Assembly (NCBI RefSeq): GCF_001510645.1
Contig: NZ_LMVB01000001.1
Location: 1,416,436-1,480,435, forward strand
Direction of reading: 5' to 3'
Source: Paenibacillus sp. FJAT-29882
GTDB taxonomy: Bacteria; Bacillota; Bacilli; Bacillales; DSM-1321
Length of the DNA stretch: 64,000 bases
The notes below the pieces were generated by a model that did no database searches, was not told the origin of the DNA, and saw only the letters and a list, made by a program, of their open reading frames with translations. A program made the position numbers and the translations under genes. Below, piece by piece: positions 35,521-44,241 of the stretch (positions are counted from its first letter, which is position 1; each line of letters starts with the position of its first letter).

Positions 35521-37839
35521 TTGGATGTTATCGGAAAAAGTATCATTCGTAAAGAGGCTCAGGATAAAGTGACCGGAAGAGCGAGATACACACATGATCA
35601 CCATTCAAATACTATGCTCTCGGGGAAAGTCGTTATTAGTCCGTACGGCCATGCTAAGATTGTTAAAATTGACACAATAGAGGCGAGGAAAATGCCGGGC
35701 GTTAGAGCGATACTCGCTGGCGAACATTTTCCGCTTACTGGTGAAGATATCCGTGATAGACCGCCGCTCGCTGTCGATAAGGTGCGCTACCATGGAGAAG
35801 CGATTGCGCTTGTTATTGCTGATACACCAGGCCAGGCAAAAAAGGCAGCCGACCGGATTAAGATCCAGTATGAATTACTGCCTGTAGTGCATTCACCGAT
35901 ACAAGCATTTCAAAAGGACGCCCCATTAGTGCATGAGCGCTTAGGAGAATATATAAAAGAAAAACATACCTCCCCTGTTCCAGGAACAAACATAGCAACA
36001 CATATCAAAATCCGAAAAGGCAATATGGAAAAAGGCTGGACTGAAAGTGTAACGACTGTCGAAGCAGACTTTTCATTTCCACCATCCGATCATGTTGCGA
36101 TGGAGACTAGATGTTCCATTGCAGAGATATTGCCCGATGGAACCATCAAAATCATGACATCATCGCAAGCCCCATTTATGGTTAAACAATTAATCGAGAA
36201 ATACTTTAATGAAGATATTGGAAAAATAATTGTGGAAACGCCACTCGTTGGCGGTGCATTTGGCGGCAAGGCATCCGTGCAGCTTGAAATCCTTGCCTAT
36301 TTAGGGTCGAAAGCAGTTGGCGGGTTGCCGGTGAAAATATTAAATACTAGAGAAGAAGATATTTTAATGTCCCCATGCCATATCGGCCTGGATGCAAAAA
36401 TAAAATTCGGAGCTGACCACCTTGGGATCATCAAAGTAGCTGAAATTCGTTATTTATGGGATGGTGGAGCTTACTCGGATAAAGCGATTGATTTAACGAG
36501 AGCTGGGGCTGTTGACTGCACAGGTCCCTATAATATTGAAAACCTATGGTGTGATTCGTACTGTATGTACACGAATCATCCATATGCTTCACCATTCCGC
36601 GGTTTTAGTCATTCGGAACTCTCATTTGCCATTGAAAGAACGATGGATTTATTAGCGCAAAAGCTCCAAATTGATCCACTTGAGCTACGTTATAGAAATG
36701 CCATTAAGCAAGGTCATACAACACCAACAAGAGTGCTTTTGAATCAAAGTAATGTTGGAAACTTGCAGAAATGTATTGTGAGATTGAAAGAATTAATCCG
36801 TTGGGATGAGGGACAGATCAAGGAGATTAATAACCGCTTGGTCAGAGTGAAAGGAATTAGTTGTAGCTGGAAAACTTCAACAATTGATCCAAACGCCCCC
36901 TCAGGTGTGATTTTAACGTTTAATCGGGATGGAAGTATAAATATAATGTCAGGAGTCGTTGAAATAGGTACGGGGACAAAAACCGTTCTTGCTCAAATTC
37001 TTGCAGAAAGGCTGAAGATGAATGTGGACAACATTCATGTCAGGATGGAAGTAGATACACAAACAACACCAGAACATTGGAAAACTGTCGCGAGTAGGGG
37101 CATCTACATGGCGGGAAGAGCCTTATTAGAAGCTGCAGAGGATGTCATCAATCAGTTGAGGGAGATAGCTTCAATTGTACTAAGGGCACCAAAAGAAGAT
37201 CTCGAATTGGCCGATAGCCGGGTATTTTTACGCGATAATCCTTTAATGGGGCTCCATTATAAAGATATTTGCTATGGATATCAATATCCGAATGGAAACT
37301 CAATCGGTGGCCAAATTATCGGGAAAGGAAATTTTATTATGCGCCATCTTACCCATTTGGATCCTGAAACAGGGGCAGGGAAGCCTGGACCAGAATGGAC
37401 AGTTGCCGCGTATGGGGTTGAAGTGGAGTTTGATCGCCGTGATTATACATATCGATTAGTGAAGGCGGCAACGGTTGTTGATATAGGTAATGTATTAAAT
37501 AAAAAAGCAGCGTTAGGTCAAGTGATGGGGGCAATGAGTATGGGTTTAGCGTTTGCTGGACGAGAAACGTTTTATTTTGATGAGTACGGTCGGGTTTTGA
37601 ATCCGCAACTACGTACTTACCGACCGCTCCATTATGGAGAAAACCCTGAATATCTTGTTGATTTTGTTCATACTCCTGACCTTGAAGCACCATACGGGGC
37701 ACGCGGGGTTGGCGAGCATGGACTTCTTGGAATGCCTGGTGCACTAGGGAATGCCTTGTCTGTCGCTGCTGGTGTTTCACTTCATCATTTACCTCTAATT
37801 CCAGAGTTGATCTGGAAAACAAAGGAGGCGAAAAGCTAA
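35521..37839 (+). CDS. pucD: xanthine dehydrogenase-family molybdopterin-binding subunit
   Basis: The catalytic subunit of a molybdenum hydroxylase. GKSIIRKEAQDKVTGRARY at the N-terminus is the typical opening. GGAFGGK, near residue 243, and the C-terminal GVGEHGLLGMPGAL with the active-site Glu are molybdenum-site landmarks. The usual FR(A/G)xxxPE loop reads PFRGFSHSE, so the substrate may not be xanthine; nicotinate- or other purine-type hydroxylases are possible. I chose the TTG at 35521, eight bases after CGGAG; a GTG at 35512 overlaps that site. About 772 residues, normal. The stop overlaps the next start. Confidence 0.9.
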   Translation: MDVIGKSIIRKEAQDKVTGRARYTHDHHSNTMLSGKVVISPYGHAKIVKIDTIEARKMPGVRAILAGEHFPLTGEDIRDRPPLAVDKVRYHGEAIALVIADTPGQAKKAADRIKIQYELLPVVHSPIQAFQKDAPLVHERLGEYIKEKHTSPVPGTNIATHIKIRKGNMEKGWTESVTTVEADFSFPPSDHVAMETRCSIAEILPDGTIKIMTSSQAPFMVKQLIEKYFNEDIGKIIVETPLVGGAFGGKASVQLEILAYLGSKAVGGLPVKILNTREEDILMSPCHIGLDAKIKFGADHLGIIKVAEIRYLWDGGAYSDKAIDLTRAGAVDCTGPYNIENLWCDSYCMYTNHPYASPFRGFSHSELSFAIERTMDLLAQKLQIDPLELRYRNAIKQGHTTPTRVLLNQSNVGNLQKCIVRLKELIRWDEGQIKEINNRLVRVKGISCSWKTSTIDPNAPSGVILTFNRDGSINIMSGVVEIGTGTKTVLAQILAERLKMNVDNIHVRMEVDTQTTPEHWKTVASRGIYMAGRALLEAAEDVINQLREIASIVLRAPKEDLELADSRVFLRDNPLMGLHYKDICYGYQYPNGNSIGGQIIGKGNFIMRHLTHLDPETGAGKPGPEWTVAAYGVEVEFDRRDYTYRLVKAATVVDIGNVLNKKAALGQVMGAMSMGLAFAGRETFYFDEYGRVLNPQLRTYRPLHYGENPEYLVDFVHTPDLEAPYGARGVGEHGLLGMPGALGNALSVAAGVSLHHLPLIPELIWKTKEAKS

Positions 37840-38675
37840 TGTTACCGTTTGATTTTGATTATTATAAGCCAGCATCATTGAAAGAAGCGATCGACCTTTA
37901 CCAATCTAAAGCAAGAAATAGGGAAAAGTCGATGTTTATTTCGGGTGGTACGGAATTAATCACTCTAGGAAGAATTAATCTTGTTCATACTGAAGCGGTT
38001 ATTGATTTGAAAGATATTGCCGAATGCAAGGTCATGCAGTTTGAAGGGGATTATCTTGTCTTCGGAAGCACATTAACTCTTACAAAAATTGAAGAAACCA
38101 ATCTTTTTCCACTATTAACAAAAACGGCGAGTGAAGTGGCTGATCATACTTCCCGTGGGAAAATTACTCTTGGTGGCAATATCTGTGCGCAAATTTTTTA
38201 TCGCGAGACTGTATTGCCGTTTTTATTAGCAGACAGCCAAGTGATGATTGTCGGTCCCGATGGGGTAAAAGTGGCACCGATCAATGATATTTTCAAAGAA
38301 CAACTTCAATTGAAAAATGGCGAGTTCCTTGTTCAACTCGCGACAGATAAGAGGTTTATTGAGGCACCATATATCAGTATAAAACGGCGTCAGCAATGGG
38401 ATACTGGTTATCCATTGATCACAGTCGCCGCTTTAAAAATGGGGGAAGAAGTGCGTGTTGCCTTGAGTGGACTATGTCCATTTCCGTTTCGGTCCAAAAA
38501 GGTGGAGGACTCGTTAAATAACCGGGAATGGCCGATTAATGATCGAGTTGACGCTGCTTTAGCAGAATTACCAAGACCGATCTTAAACGATGTTGAAGGC
38601 TCTTCAGATTACAGACTCTTTGTGTTGCGGAATTTATTGCATGATGTTTTAGAGGGATTGGGTGCTAGTTTTTGA
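37839..38675 (+). CDS. pucC: molybdenum hydroxylase FAD-binding subunit
   Basis: The medium subunit, which passes electrons from the iron-sulfur clusters to an acceptor through FAD. FISGGTELI near residue 36 is the first FAD-binding segment; GKITLGGNICAQIFYRE near 107-123 is the second, TIGGN-type segment. The C-terminal CO-dehydrogenase-flavoprotein domain ends near residue 278. The ATG overlaps the pucD stop (TAATG), and GGAGG lies just upstream. Confidence 0.9.
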   Translation: MLPFDFDYYKPASLKEAIDLYQSKARNREKSMFISGGTELITLGRINLVHTEAVIDLKDIAECKVMQFEGDYLVFGSTLTLTKIEETNLFPLLTKTASEVADHTSRGKITLGGNICAQIFYRETVLPFLLADSQVMIVGPDGVKVAPINDIFKEQLQLKNGEFLVQLATDKRFIEAPYISIKRRQQWDTGYPLITVAALKMGEEVRVALSGLCPFPFRSKKVEDSLNNREWPINDRVDAALAELPRPILNDVEGSSDYRLFVLRNLLHDVLEGLGASF

Positions 38676-38708
38676 GTTTCCTGTTTTTACGAATCCTCAA
38701 CCCATTTT

Positions 38709-38804
38709 GACAGAAACTCATCTGTTATGTCGATGAGTTTACTGTCTAGCAAAAGCGGTCTCTCTTTAGGACCAAGTAATCAATTGGTTGGGGAGAACAC
38801 CGCT
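38709..38804. repeat. two hairpins between the FAD and 2Fe-2S subunit genes
   Basis: Hairpin one (38709-38746) pairs GACAG-AAACTCATC with GATGAGTTT-CTGTC. Hairpin two (38754-38804) pairs AGCGGT-CTC-type arms with ACCGCT. Neither has a T-tract. They may protect or process the mRNA between subunit genes or tune the level of the last subunit. Confidence 0.5.
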
Positions 38805-38850
38805 AGCCTGTTTCTAATCGCTAACTCGTTTTAGGAGAGGGGCAATAAGT

Positions 38851-39306
38851 ATGAAAACGCAAATCATTGATTTACATGTAAACGGGAATCTTCGCACAGT
38901 GACAGTCAGGTCGGCAGATACGTTATTATATGCAATAAGAGGAAAGCTAGGTTTGACTGGAGCAAAACCGGGATGCTTGAATGGCGACTGTGGCGCATGT
39001 ACGGTGAATGTTGACGGTTGGCCAATGAAATCGTGTTTGATGCTCGCGATCGAGGCTGTTGGAAAAAATGTAACGACCATAGAAGGTTTGAAAAACACAC
39101 CTATTCAGCAGGCTTTTATTGAGAACTTTGCGTTTCAGTGTGGTTACTGTACGCCTGGTTTTATTATGAACTGTCATTCGCTCATCCTAAAGCATCCAGA
39201 TGCTGATGATGCAACTATAAAAGAGTGGCTAGAATCAAATATTTGCCGCTGCACAGGCTATACTGAAATCGAAAAGGCGGTTAAATCCGTTTTAGAGAAG
39301 AATTGA
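38851..39306 (+). CDS. pucE: molybdenum hydroxylase 2Fe-2S subunit
   Basis: The small electron-transfer subunit with two 2Fe-2S clusters. The plant-ferredoxin-type cluster ligands are in GCLNGDCGACTVN with a fourth Cys in MKSC; the second cluster is bound by CGYCTPGF and CRCTGY. It is 151 residues, a normal length. GGAGAGG precedes the ATG. It lies 175 bp after the FAD subunit gene, behind two hairpins, in the order Mo-FAD-FeS. Confidence 0.94.
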   Translation: MKTQIIDLHVNGNLRTVTVRSADTLLYAIRGKLGLTGAKPGCLNGDCGACTVNVDGWPMKSCLMLAIEAVGKNVTTIEGLKNTPIQQAFIENFAFQCGYCTPGFIMNCHSLILKHPDADDATIKEWLESNICRCTGYTEIEKAVKSVLEKN

Positions 39307-39389
39307 ACAAAGATTGAACTTTGGAAGCATAATGTATCAAATGTACTATTTCGAAAATGGTAACTCGATGAAATTATCATAATATACAT

Positions 39390-39515
39390 CTATGAGCGTC
39401 TACAGGCAACCCAACGATGAAAAAGGTTCAGGTTCTCCAATTGAAACACCTTGAAGGTGACGGTACGGAACTGATCTTGCGAAGCCCCGCCCCTTTTCCA
39501 CAGAAAAGAAAAGTC
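39390..39515 (+). repeat. dispersed repeat, copy 1 (R1a)
   Basis: A segment of about 125 bp aligns with 51051-51173. Shared words in order are ATGAGCGTC, CGATGAAAAA, AATTG, GAAGGT, CGGA.CTGA, GCGAAGCCCCGC and CCACAGAAAA. The 3' half is GC-rich and can fold. It lies between pucE and helD but upstream of the helD promoter, so it is not in the helD leader. It matches no riboswitch or RNA family I know. Confidence 0.6.
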
Positions 39516-39661
39516 TCCGTAAGTACTAGCTTCATAACAACTTGACTATGTGGGGTTTTCTTGTTCATTCCTAGCGATAACTAGCTGGACGTAGGTCAGG
39601 ACGACAAAAACACCGGGCCGGGATAAACGGCATCGTTTTCCTTTTGAAATAGGTTTTCTTC

Positions 39662-39690
39662 TTGCATTCGGCGGAGTTTTCTGATAATAT
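39662..39690 (+). promoter_or_regulatory. helD promoter
   Basis: TTGCAT and TAATAT are separated by 17 bp, about 70 bp before the helD start. Confidence 0.6.
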
Positions 39691-39758
39691 TTATTATCCA
39701 TTTCACCGTTGCAAACGATTGTCAAGATGCTTATTTCAAGAGATGAAAGGAGAACACA

Positions 39759-42011
39759 ATGACATCGAAGCAGCATCCGGATCTGAAACATGAACAAGAA
39801 AGATTAGAATTTACGAAGCGCTATATTGATGTAGTCGTAAAGACCGCTGCGACGAGTAAAGATCAATTTAAGAAAATTATGCAGGAGACATTTGGAGATG
39901 AAGATTGGCAAGAGTCGGGACGGTATTCAGAATTGCTAACAACGGCCAATTTTTTTGATATGTCGAAAGCTGAATTGGAAAACTTAAGAAAAGCAAAAAG
40001 TAAACCATATTTTGCTCGGGTCGATTTTTCACGTGATGAAAACGATCTAAAGGAAGTTCTTTATTTTGGAAAGGCATCCCTTTATCAGCGGGAAAATCAG
40101 GAGCAAATTATCGTGGATTGGCGTTCGCCGATTGCGAACCTTTACTACGAAGGAAGAATCGGACCGGTCACATATGAAGCAGAAGGGGAGAGTTTTTCGG
40201 GAGATATTACGTTGAAACGGCAATTAATGATTGATGGAGGAGAGTTAGAAGAGATCCGAGACATTGATTTAACGACAACCGATGAACTTCTTCAAGAATC
40301 GCTTTCCAAGAGTTCGAGTAATCGTCTGACAGAAATTGTCTCAACGATACAGGAAGAGCAGAACAAGATTATTCGAGCAGACTTAAATAAACCGATCATC
40401 GTTCAAGGGGCTGCGGGAAGCGGAAAGACGACGATCGCTCTGCATAGGATTTCTTACTTCATCTACCACTACAAAGATTTGTTTGATCCAAGACAGCTGA
40501 TGATTCTTGCTCCTAGTCGTCTGTTTATTGATTATATTTCGGAGGCGCTGCCTGAATTAGGGGTCGAGAAAGCGAAGCAATTTACCTTTTCTGAATATGT
40601 ACAAGTGGCAATTGAACGCGAATTGAAGCTTGTTCCTGATAAGAAACTAACCAATTTGCTTGAAAGAAATGATGAGGAGACATTGGAGTCCATCTGGGTA
40701 TCTAGTATCAAAGGTTCTTCGCAATTTAAAGGAATTCTTGATCAATTTATCATGGACATTATTAATCGATTTGCTCCAAATGAAGATTTTTATTGTGATA
40801 AGTATCGCTTATATTCTGCTAAAAAATTCAAAAAGCTATTAGTGGAAGAATATTGGTATATGCCGGTATATACTCGGGTTGATAAATTAAAACAAATTTT
40901 GCAAAGTCTAGTGAAATCTAAGAAAAAAGCGATGCTCGAGCGAGTGGAGAAGTTCTATGACGCTCGAATTGAGAAAGCTTTATATAAAAATATTGACCCT
41001 ACTGTCCGACGAGAATATGTGACAAAATGTCTTGATAAGAAAGCAGAACGCCAGGAAGACATTAAGAAAGAAGTGCGCAATTCTGTTAAAAACTATTTTA
41101 AACAATTTGAACGAAAAATGATTTTTGAGTATTATCAGGAGTTGTTCTCTGATCCAGAAATACTAGTTACATATAGCAAAGAGTCTCTATCCATACATGA
41201 AGCAAAGCGTCTTTGTGTATATCAATCGCAGCTTTTTAAAAGAAAGCAATATGAACTTGAGGATTTAGGAGCAATTCTTTATCTCTATTCCCACCTTTTT
41301 GGGGTAGATAAAGAAAAGCGAGCGAAGAATATTGTCATCGATGAAGCTCAAGATTACAGCTTTATGCAGCTGCAGGCGTTAAAAACGGCTTCGGACACTG
41401 ACATGTTTACGCTTGTTGGAGATCTTGCTCAAGGTATTTATTCGTATCGTGGATTAGAGGAATGGGATGAAGTCCATCGGAGCATATTTCCAAGGGCTAC
41501 CTACACTGAACTTAAGAAAAGCTATCGAACAACAGTAGAAATTATGAATGAAGCAAATAAACTATTGGATCTATTGCCTTATCGTTTTCCTCAAGTAGAG
41601 CCTGTTGTTCGACATGGTGAGAAACCGTTATTTATAAAAATAGAGGATGATAGATGGGGCAAAGAACTACTTGAGCGGGCAACTAAAATGAAAGAGCAAG
41701 GATTACGGACATTTGCTGTGATTGCAAAAACAATGGCTGATTGCCGTGAAATTTATAACATTTTGAGTAAGATCGATTCAACCGTTTGCTTGCTAGAAGA
41801 ACAAGCTTCCATACCTAAGGAGCGTTTGGTCATCTTGCCTTCATATCTTGCTAAAGGTTTGGAGTTTGATTGCGTGTTTGCGATTTCCTTGAACGAACGA
41901 TATGAGCGAGAACGTGAACTAGACATTAAACTGCTCTATGTGGTTATGACAAGAACGCTACATCGCTTGTATTTTATCGGAAACTCAGAAGCGGATTTTT
42001 TAATAAAGTGA
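39759..42011 (+). CDS. helD: RNA polymerase recycling helicase HelD
   Basis: A UvrD/Rep-like superfamily 1 ATPase that binds RNA polymerase, ejects nucleic acid and helps recycle stalled enzyme. An N-terminal charged coiled-coil arm (about 1-70) precedes Walker A GAAGSGKTTIALHR (about 216-229). Walker B VIDEAQDY (about 526-533), QGIYSYRG and the C-terminal LYVVMTRTLHRLYFIG motif VI follow. The 750 residues fit Bacillus HelD. GAAAGGAG precedes the ATG. It has its own promoter and terminator. Confidence 0.93.
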   Translation: MTSKQHPDLKHEQERLEFTKRYIDVVVKTAATSKDQFKKIMQETFGDEDWQESGRYSELLTTANFFDMSKAELENLRKAKSKPYFARVDFSRDENDLKEVLYFGKASLYQRENQEQIIVDWRSPIANLYYEGRIGPVTYEAEGESFSGDITLKRQLMIDGGELEEIRDIDLTTTDELLQESLSKSSSNRLTEIVSTIQEEQNKIIRADLNKPIIVQGAAGSGKTTIALHRISYFIYHYKDLFDPRQLMILAPSRLFIDYISEALPELGVEKAKQFTFSEYVQVAIERELKLVPDKKLTNLLERNDEETLESIWVSSIKGSSQFKGILDQFIMDIINRFAPNEDFYCDKYRLYSAKKFKKLLVEEYWYMPVYTRVDKLKQILQSLVKSKKKAMLERVEKFYDARIEKALYKNIDPTVRREYVTKCLDKKAERQEDIKKEVRNSVKNYFKQFERKMIFEYYQELFSDPEILVTYSKESLSIHEAKRLCVYQSQLFKRKQYELEDLGAILYLYSHLFGVDKEKRAKNIVIDEAQDYSFMQLQALKTASDTDMFTLVGDLAQGIYSYRGLEEWDEVHRSIFPRATYTELKKSYRTTVEIMNEANKLLDLLPYRFPQVEPVVRHGEKPLFIKIEDDRWGKELLERATKMKEQGLRTFAVIAKTMADCREIYNILSKIDSTVCLLEEQASIPKERLVILPSYLAKGLEFDCVFAISLNERYERERELDIKLLYVVMTRTLHRLYFIGNSEADFLIK

Positions 42012-42028
42012 ACCGTCGATGTAATAAT

Positions 42029-42072
42029 AAGTCTGAACCAACTCTCTTAATGAAGAAGGGTTCAGACTGTTA
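42029..42072. terminator. terminator between helD and alaX
   Basis: AAGTCTGAACC and GGTTCAGACT form the stem between two converging genes, flanked by A-rich and T-rich sequence. Confidence 0.75.
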
Positions 42073-42106
42073 TTTCAGTATTTTAATCATTAAAAAATAT
42101 CTTTTG

Positions 42107-43291
42107 TTAGTCCACAGTCAATTTCTTTAGTTCCAATTCCGCAAAGGTTAAAAAACCGGCTAATGATTCAGAATTGGGAAATCCAGCTTGAGCTGATTTG
42201 TCATTTCCACCACCTTTTCCACCATACACACCTAAGTTCTGTTTGAAAAATTGTCCGCAATTCACCTCTATTACCCCATTTTGATAAAGCACTGCTTTAT
42301 TTTCTAGAACAGAGCCGAAAAGGACAACAGCATCTCGTTTAGAGGTAATCTTCGCGGCAAGCAGCTGTAGTTCTTTTAATGATTTATTGGAAAATTCACG
42401 AGTGATAAGTATCCCGTTGTTCTCAGACAAGATTTCTTTCATTTCAAATAATGCCATCTCTTCTTTTAATTTTTCGTTTTCATCAAGTAGATGCTTTTGG
42501 TTTTGCTCAGACCTATTTATACGGTCAAGAATGTCATCTCGTCCCACGCTGTATTTACTGGATAATCTTGTGATTATTGCTAAGCTTTCTGAGAAATCTC
42601 GTAACGCCCGAAATCCACATTTGAAATAAATACGAGTGAAGCTTTTTTGTTTTTCCATTTTCAACAGTTTAATCATCCCGATTTCGCCCGTTTGCCGGAC
42701 ATGAGTTCCACCGCATGGGTTATATTCGATTCCTTCCATTTCAACAATACGAATATTTTCCGTAACTTTAGGTAACTTCACGACTGGCAATTCCTTAAGT
42801 TGTTCAGAAGTAATGAAATAGGTGTGCAGCTTTCTATTTTCGAAAATATATTGATTCGCTAGCTGTTCTAAACTGTTGACTTGATCTTTGGAAAATTCTT
42901 TTCTGTCCACATCAATCGTCACATAGTCTGTTCCGAGGTGAAAACTTAATGTGTTTGCGTCAAATAACTCACGGCATACTGCTGACAACAGATGCTGACC
43001 ACTGTGATGTTGCATATGATCAAAACGACGCTCCCAGTCAAGTTCACAGTAAACCTTACCTAGTTCTGGTTTTCTAGTTAAAACATGAACAATTTCCTCA
43101 TTAATAACTTGCACATCTACTATATCAATTCCAGCGATCTTTCCGCGGTCTGATGGCTGGCCACCACCTTCTGGATAAAAAGCCGTTTCTTGCAGCGTAA
43201 CGTAGAAATGGCTGTCTTTTTCAGCGACTGTCAGGATTTCAGAATCCCATGTTTTTATTGAAGTATCTTCATAATATAATTTTGTTGTCAT
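42107..43291 (-). CDS. alanyl-tRNA editing protein AlaX (long form)
   Basis: A free-standing editing enzyme that hydrolyses mischarged Ser- or Gly-tRNA(Ala). The N-terminal AlaRS-like domain shows FYPEGGGQPSD near 34. The zinc motif is HHSGQH (near 94) plus CGGTHVRQTGEIG near 193. A coiled coil (about 260-300) leads to a DHHA1-like C-terminal domain with GGKGGGNDKSAQAG. The ATG at 43291 follows GGAGGGGAAAG and gives 394 residues; the longer frame from 43312 overlaps that site. Confidence 0.9.
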   Translation of the reverse strand: MTTKLYYEDTSIKTWDSEILTVAEKDSHFYVTLQETAFYPEGGGQPSDRGKIAGIDIVDVQVINEEIVHVLTRKPELGKVYCELDWERRFDHMQHHSGQHLLSAVCRELFDANTLSFHLGTDYVTIDVDRKEFSKDQVNSLEQLANQYIFENRKLHTYFITSEQLKELPVVKLPKVTENIRIVEMEGIEYNPCGGTHVRQTGEIGMIKLLKMEKQKSFTRIYFKCGFRALRDFSESLAIITRLSSKYSVGRDDILDRINRSEQNQKHLLDENEKLKEEMALFEMKEILSENNGILITREFSNKSLKELQLLAAKITSKRDAVVLFGSVLENKAVLYQNGVIEVNCGQFFKQNLGVYGGKGGGNDKSAQAGFPNSESLAGFLTFAELELKKLTVD

Positions 43292-43439
43292 TACTTTCCC
43301 CTCCTGAACCAAATATCGTCATTATATCATGTAAGAATGAACCAATAGTATAGATAATCTGAGTATTGATTTCATAGTAGAATTTTATAGCGCTCTAAAA
43401 AATCTAGCTTCTTTTTCTCGATTATTTGTTTTCCGATTG

Positions 43440-43477
43440 CTGAGATCCTTTAATTTATTAGGGTTTCAGTTTTTTTA
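43440..43477 (+). terminator. terminator-like hairpin with no obvious upstream gene
   Basis: CTGAGATCCT and AGGGTTTCAG pair over 10 bp including wobbles and are followed by seven Ts. The upstream gene on this side is on the other strand, so any transcript ended here would be a short unannotated one from 43292-43440. Confidence 0.35.
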
Positions 43478-43492
43478 TTTCCAGAAAGTAAA

Positions 43493-43521
43493 TTGACAAT
43501 GTAAATTCCATTAGGTAATAT
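43493..43521 (+). promoter_or_regulatory. promoter of the aroM-like/ureide operon
   Basis: TTGACA and TAATAT are separated by 17 bp, 70 bp before the first gene. Confidence 0.75.
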
Positions 43522-43534
43522 TTCTAATATGCCT

Positions 43535-43560
43535 ATTATAGAAATAGTTGTTTCTATAAT
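43535..43560 (+). promoter_or_regulatory. palindromic operator of the aroM-like operon
   Basis: ATTATAGAAA and TTTCTATAAT are perfect 10-bp arms around a 6-bp centre, located just past the -10 box, at about the transcription start. The GAAA..TTTC core resembles IclR-family operators. The IclR protein encoded as the second gene is the natural candidate to bind it. Confidence 0.7.
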
Positions 43561-43590
43561 TGAAACGATAAATAATATTGGAGGTATAGG

Positions 43591-44241
43591 ATGGTTACTT
43601 TAATAACAATTGGTCAGACCCCTAGAGATGACTTGTTGAAAGCGTTTAAAAAAGAGGGTATATGTGATTATCAACTGGTTGGTGCACTTGATCATGTTTC
43701 GCAAAATGAAATAGATGTATTAGTAAAACAGCCAGGAGAAGAAAAATTATACGTTGTATTGAGAGATGGAATGGCAAATATGAGCCAAGGCACGATCGAA
43801 AAAAAGGTAGAAGATACAATAAAAAAATATGAGGATTGTTCTGAAGTTATTGCCGTGTTGTGCATGAGTGAATTTACGTGTACATCTAATCGAACAGAAA
43901 TAATTTATCCGATTAAAGAATTGAAAGAAAAGGTAGGAAATATAAAAAACGGTGATACTACGATAATATTTGTCCCAATCAAAGAACAGATAGGAACAGC
44001 GAAAATAAAATGGGCAATTGTAGAAGGGAATAAACATATTGTAGCTGTTCATCCAAAATCTGAAGCAGTACTTGAAGAAATGATTAGAGTGATTAAATTA
44101 CATCATCCAAAGTATGTGATCATGGATTGCTATGGGTATGACTCGGATTTAGTAGCTCAAATTGAAAGTAAATATTCATGTACTTGCTATAACGCTCAAC
44201 ATTTAATTGTTCAGAAAGTGAAGGCGGTTAGGAATGAATAA
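43591..44241 (+). CDS. AroM-family protein, candidate racemase/isomerase
   Basis: A 216-residue cytosolic protein of the AroM family (opening VTLITIGQTPRDDL), whose function is unknown. In size and pattern it resembles Asp/Glu/hydantoin racemases. These use two cysteines, one per half, and here Cys91 (LCMSEFTC) and Cys180 (MDCYGYD) sit in matching places. Downstream genes for a cyclic amidohydrolase and an M20 amidohydrolase make a racemase role attractive, but that is inference. GGAGG precedes the ATG; its 3' end overlaps the IclR gene by eight bases. Confidence 0.7.
   Translation: MVTLITIGQTPRDDLLKAFKKEGICDYQLVGALDHVSQNEIDVLVKQPGEEKLYVVLRDGMANMSQGTIEKKVEDTIKKYEDCSEVIAVLCMSEFTCTSNRTEIIYPIKELKEKVGNIKNGDTTIIFVPIKEQIGTAKIKWAIVEGNKHIVAVHPKSEAVLEEMIRVIKLHHPKYVIMDCYGYDSDLVAQIESKYSCTCYNAQHLIVQKVKAVRNE

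Noticed and set aside
39390..39515. R1 repeat as a cyclic di-GMP riboswitch, suggested by the GGDEF operon near the second copy and words like ACCCAAAGCC
   Set aside because: The conserved GEMM-I blocks are not present in the right order in either copy, and copy 1 lies upstream of the helD promoter.
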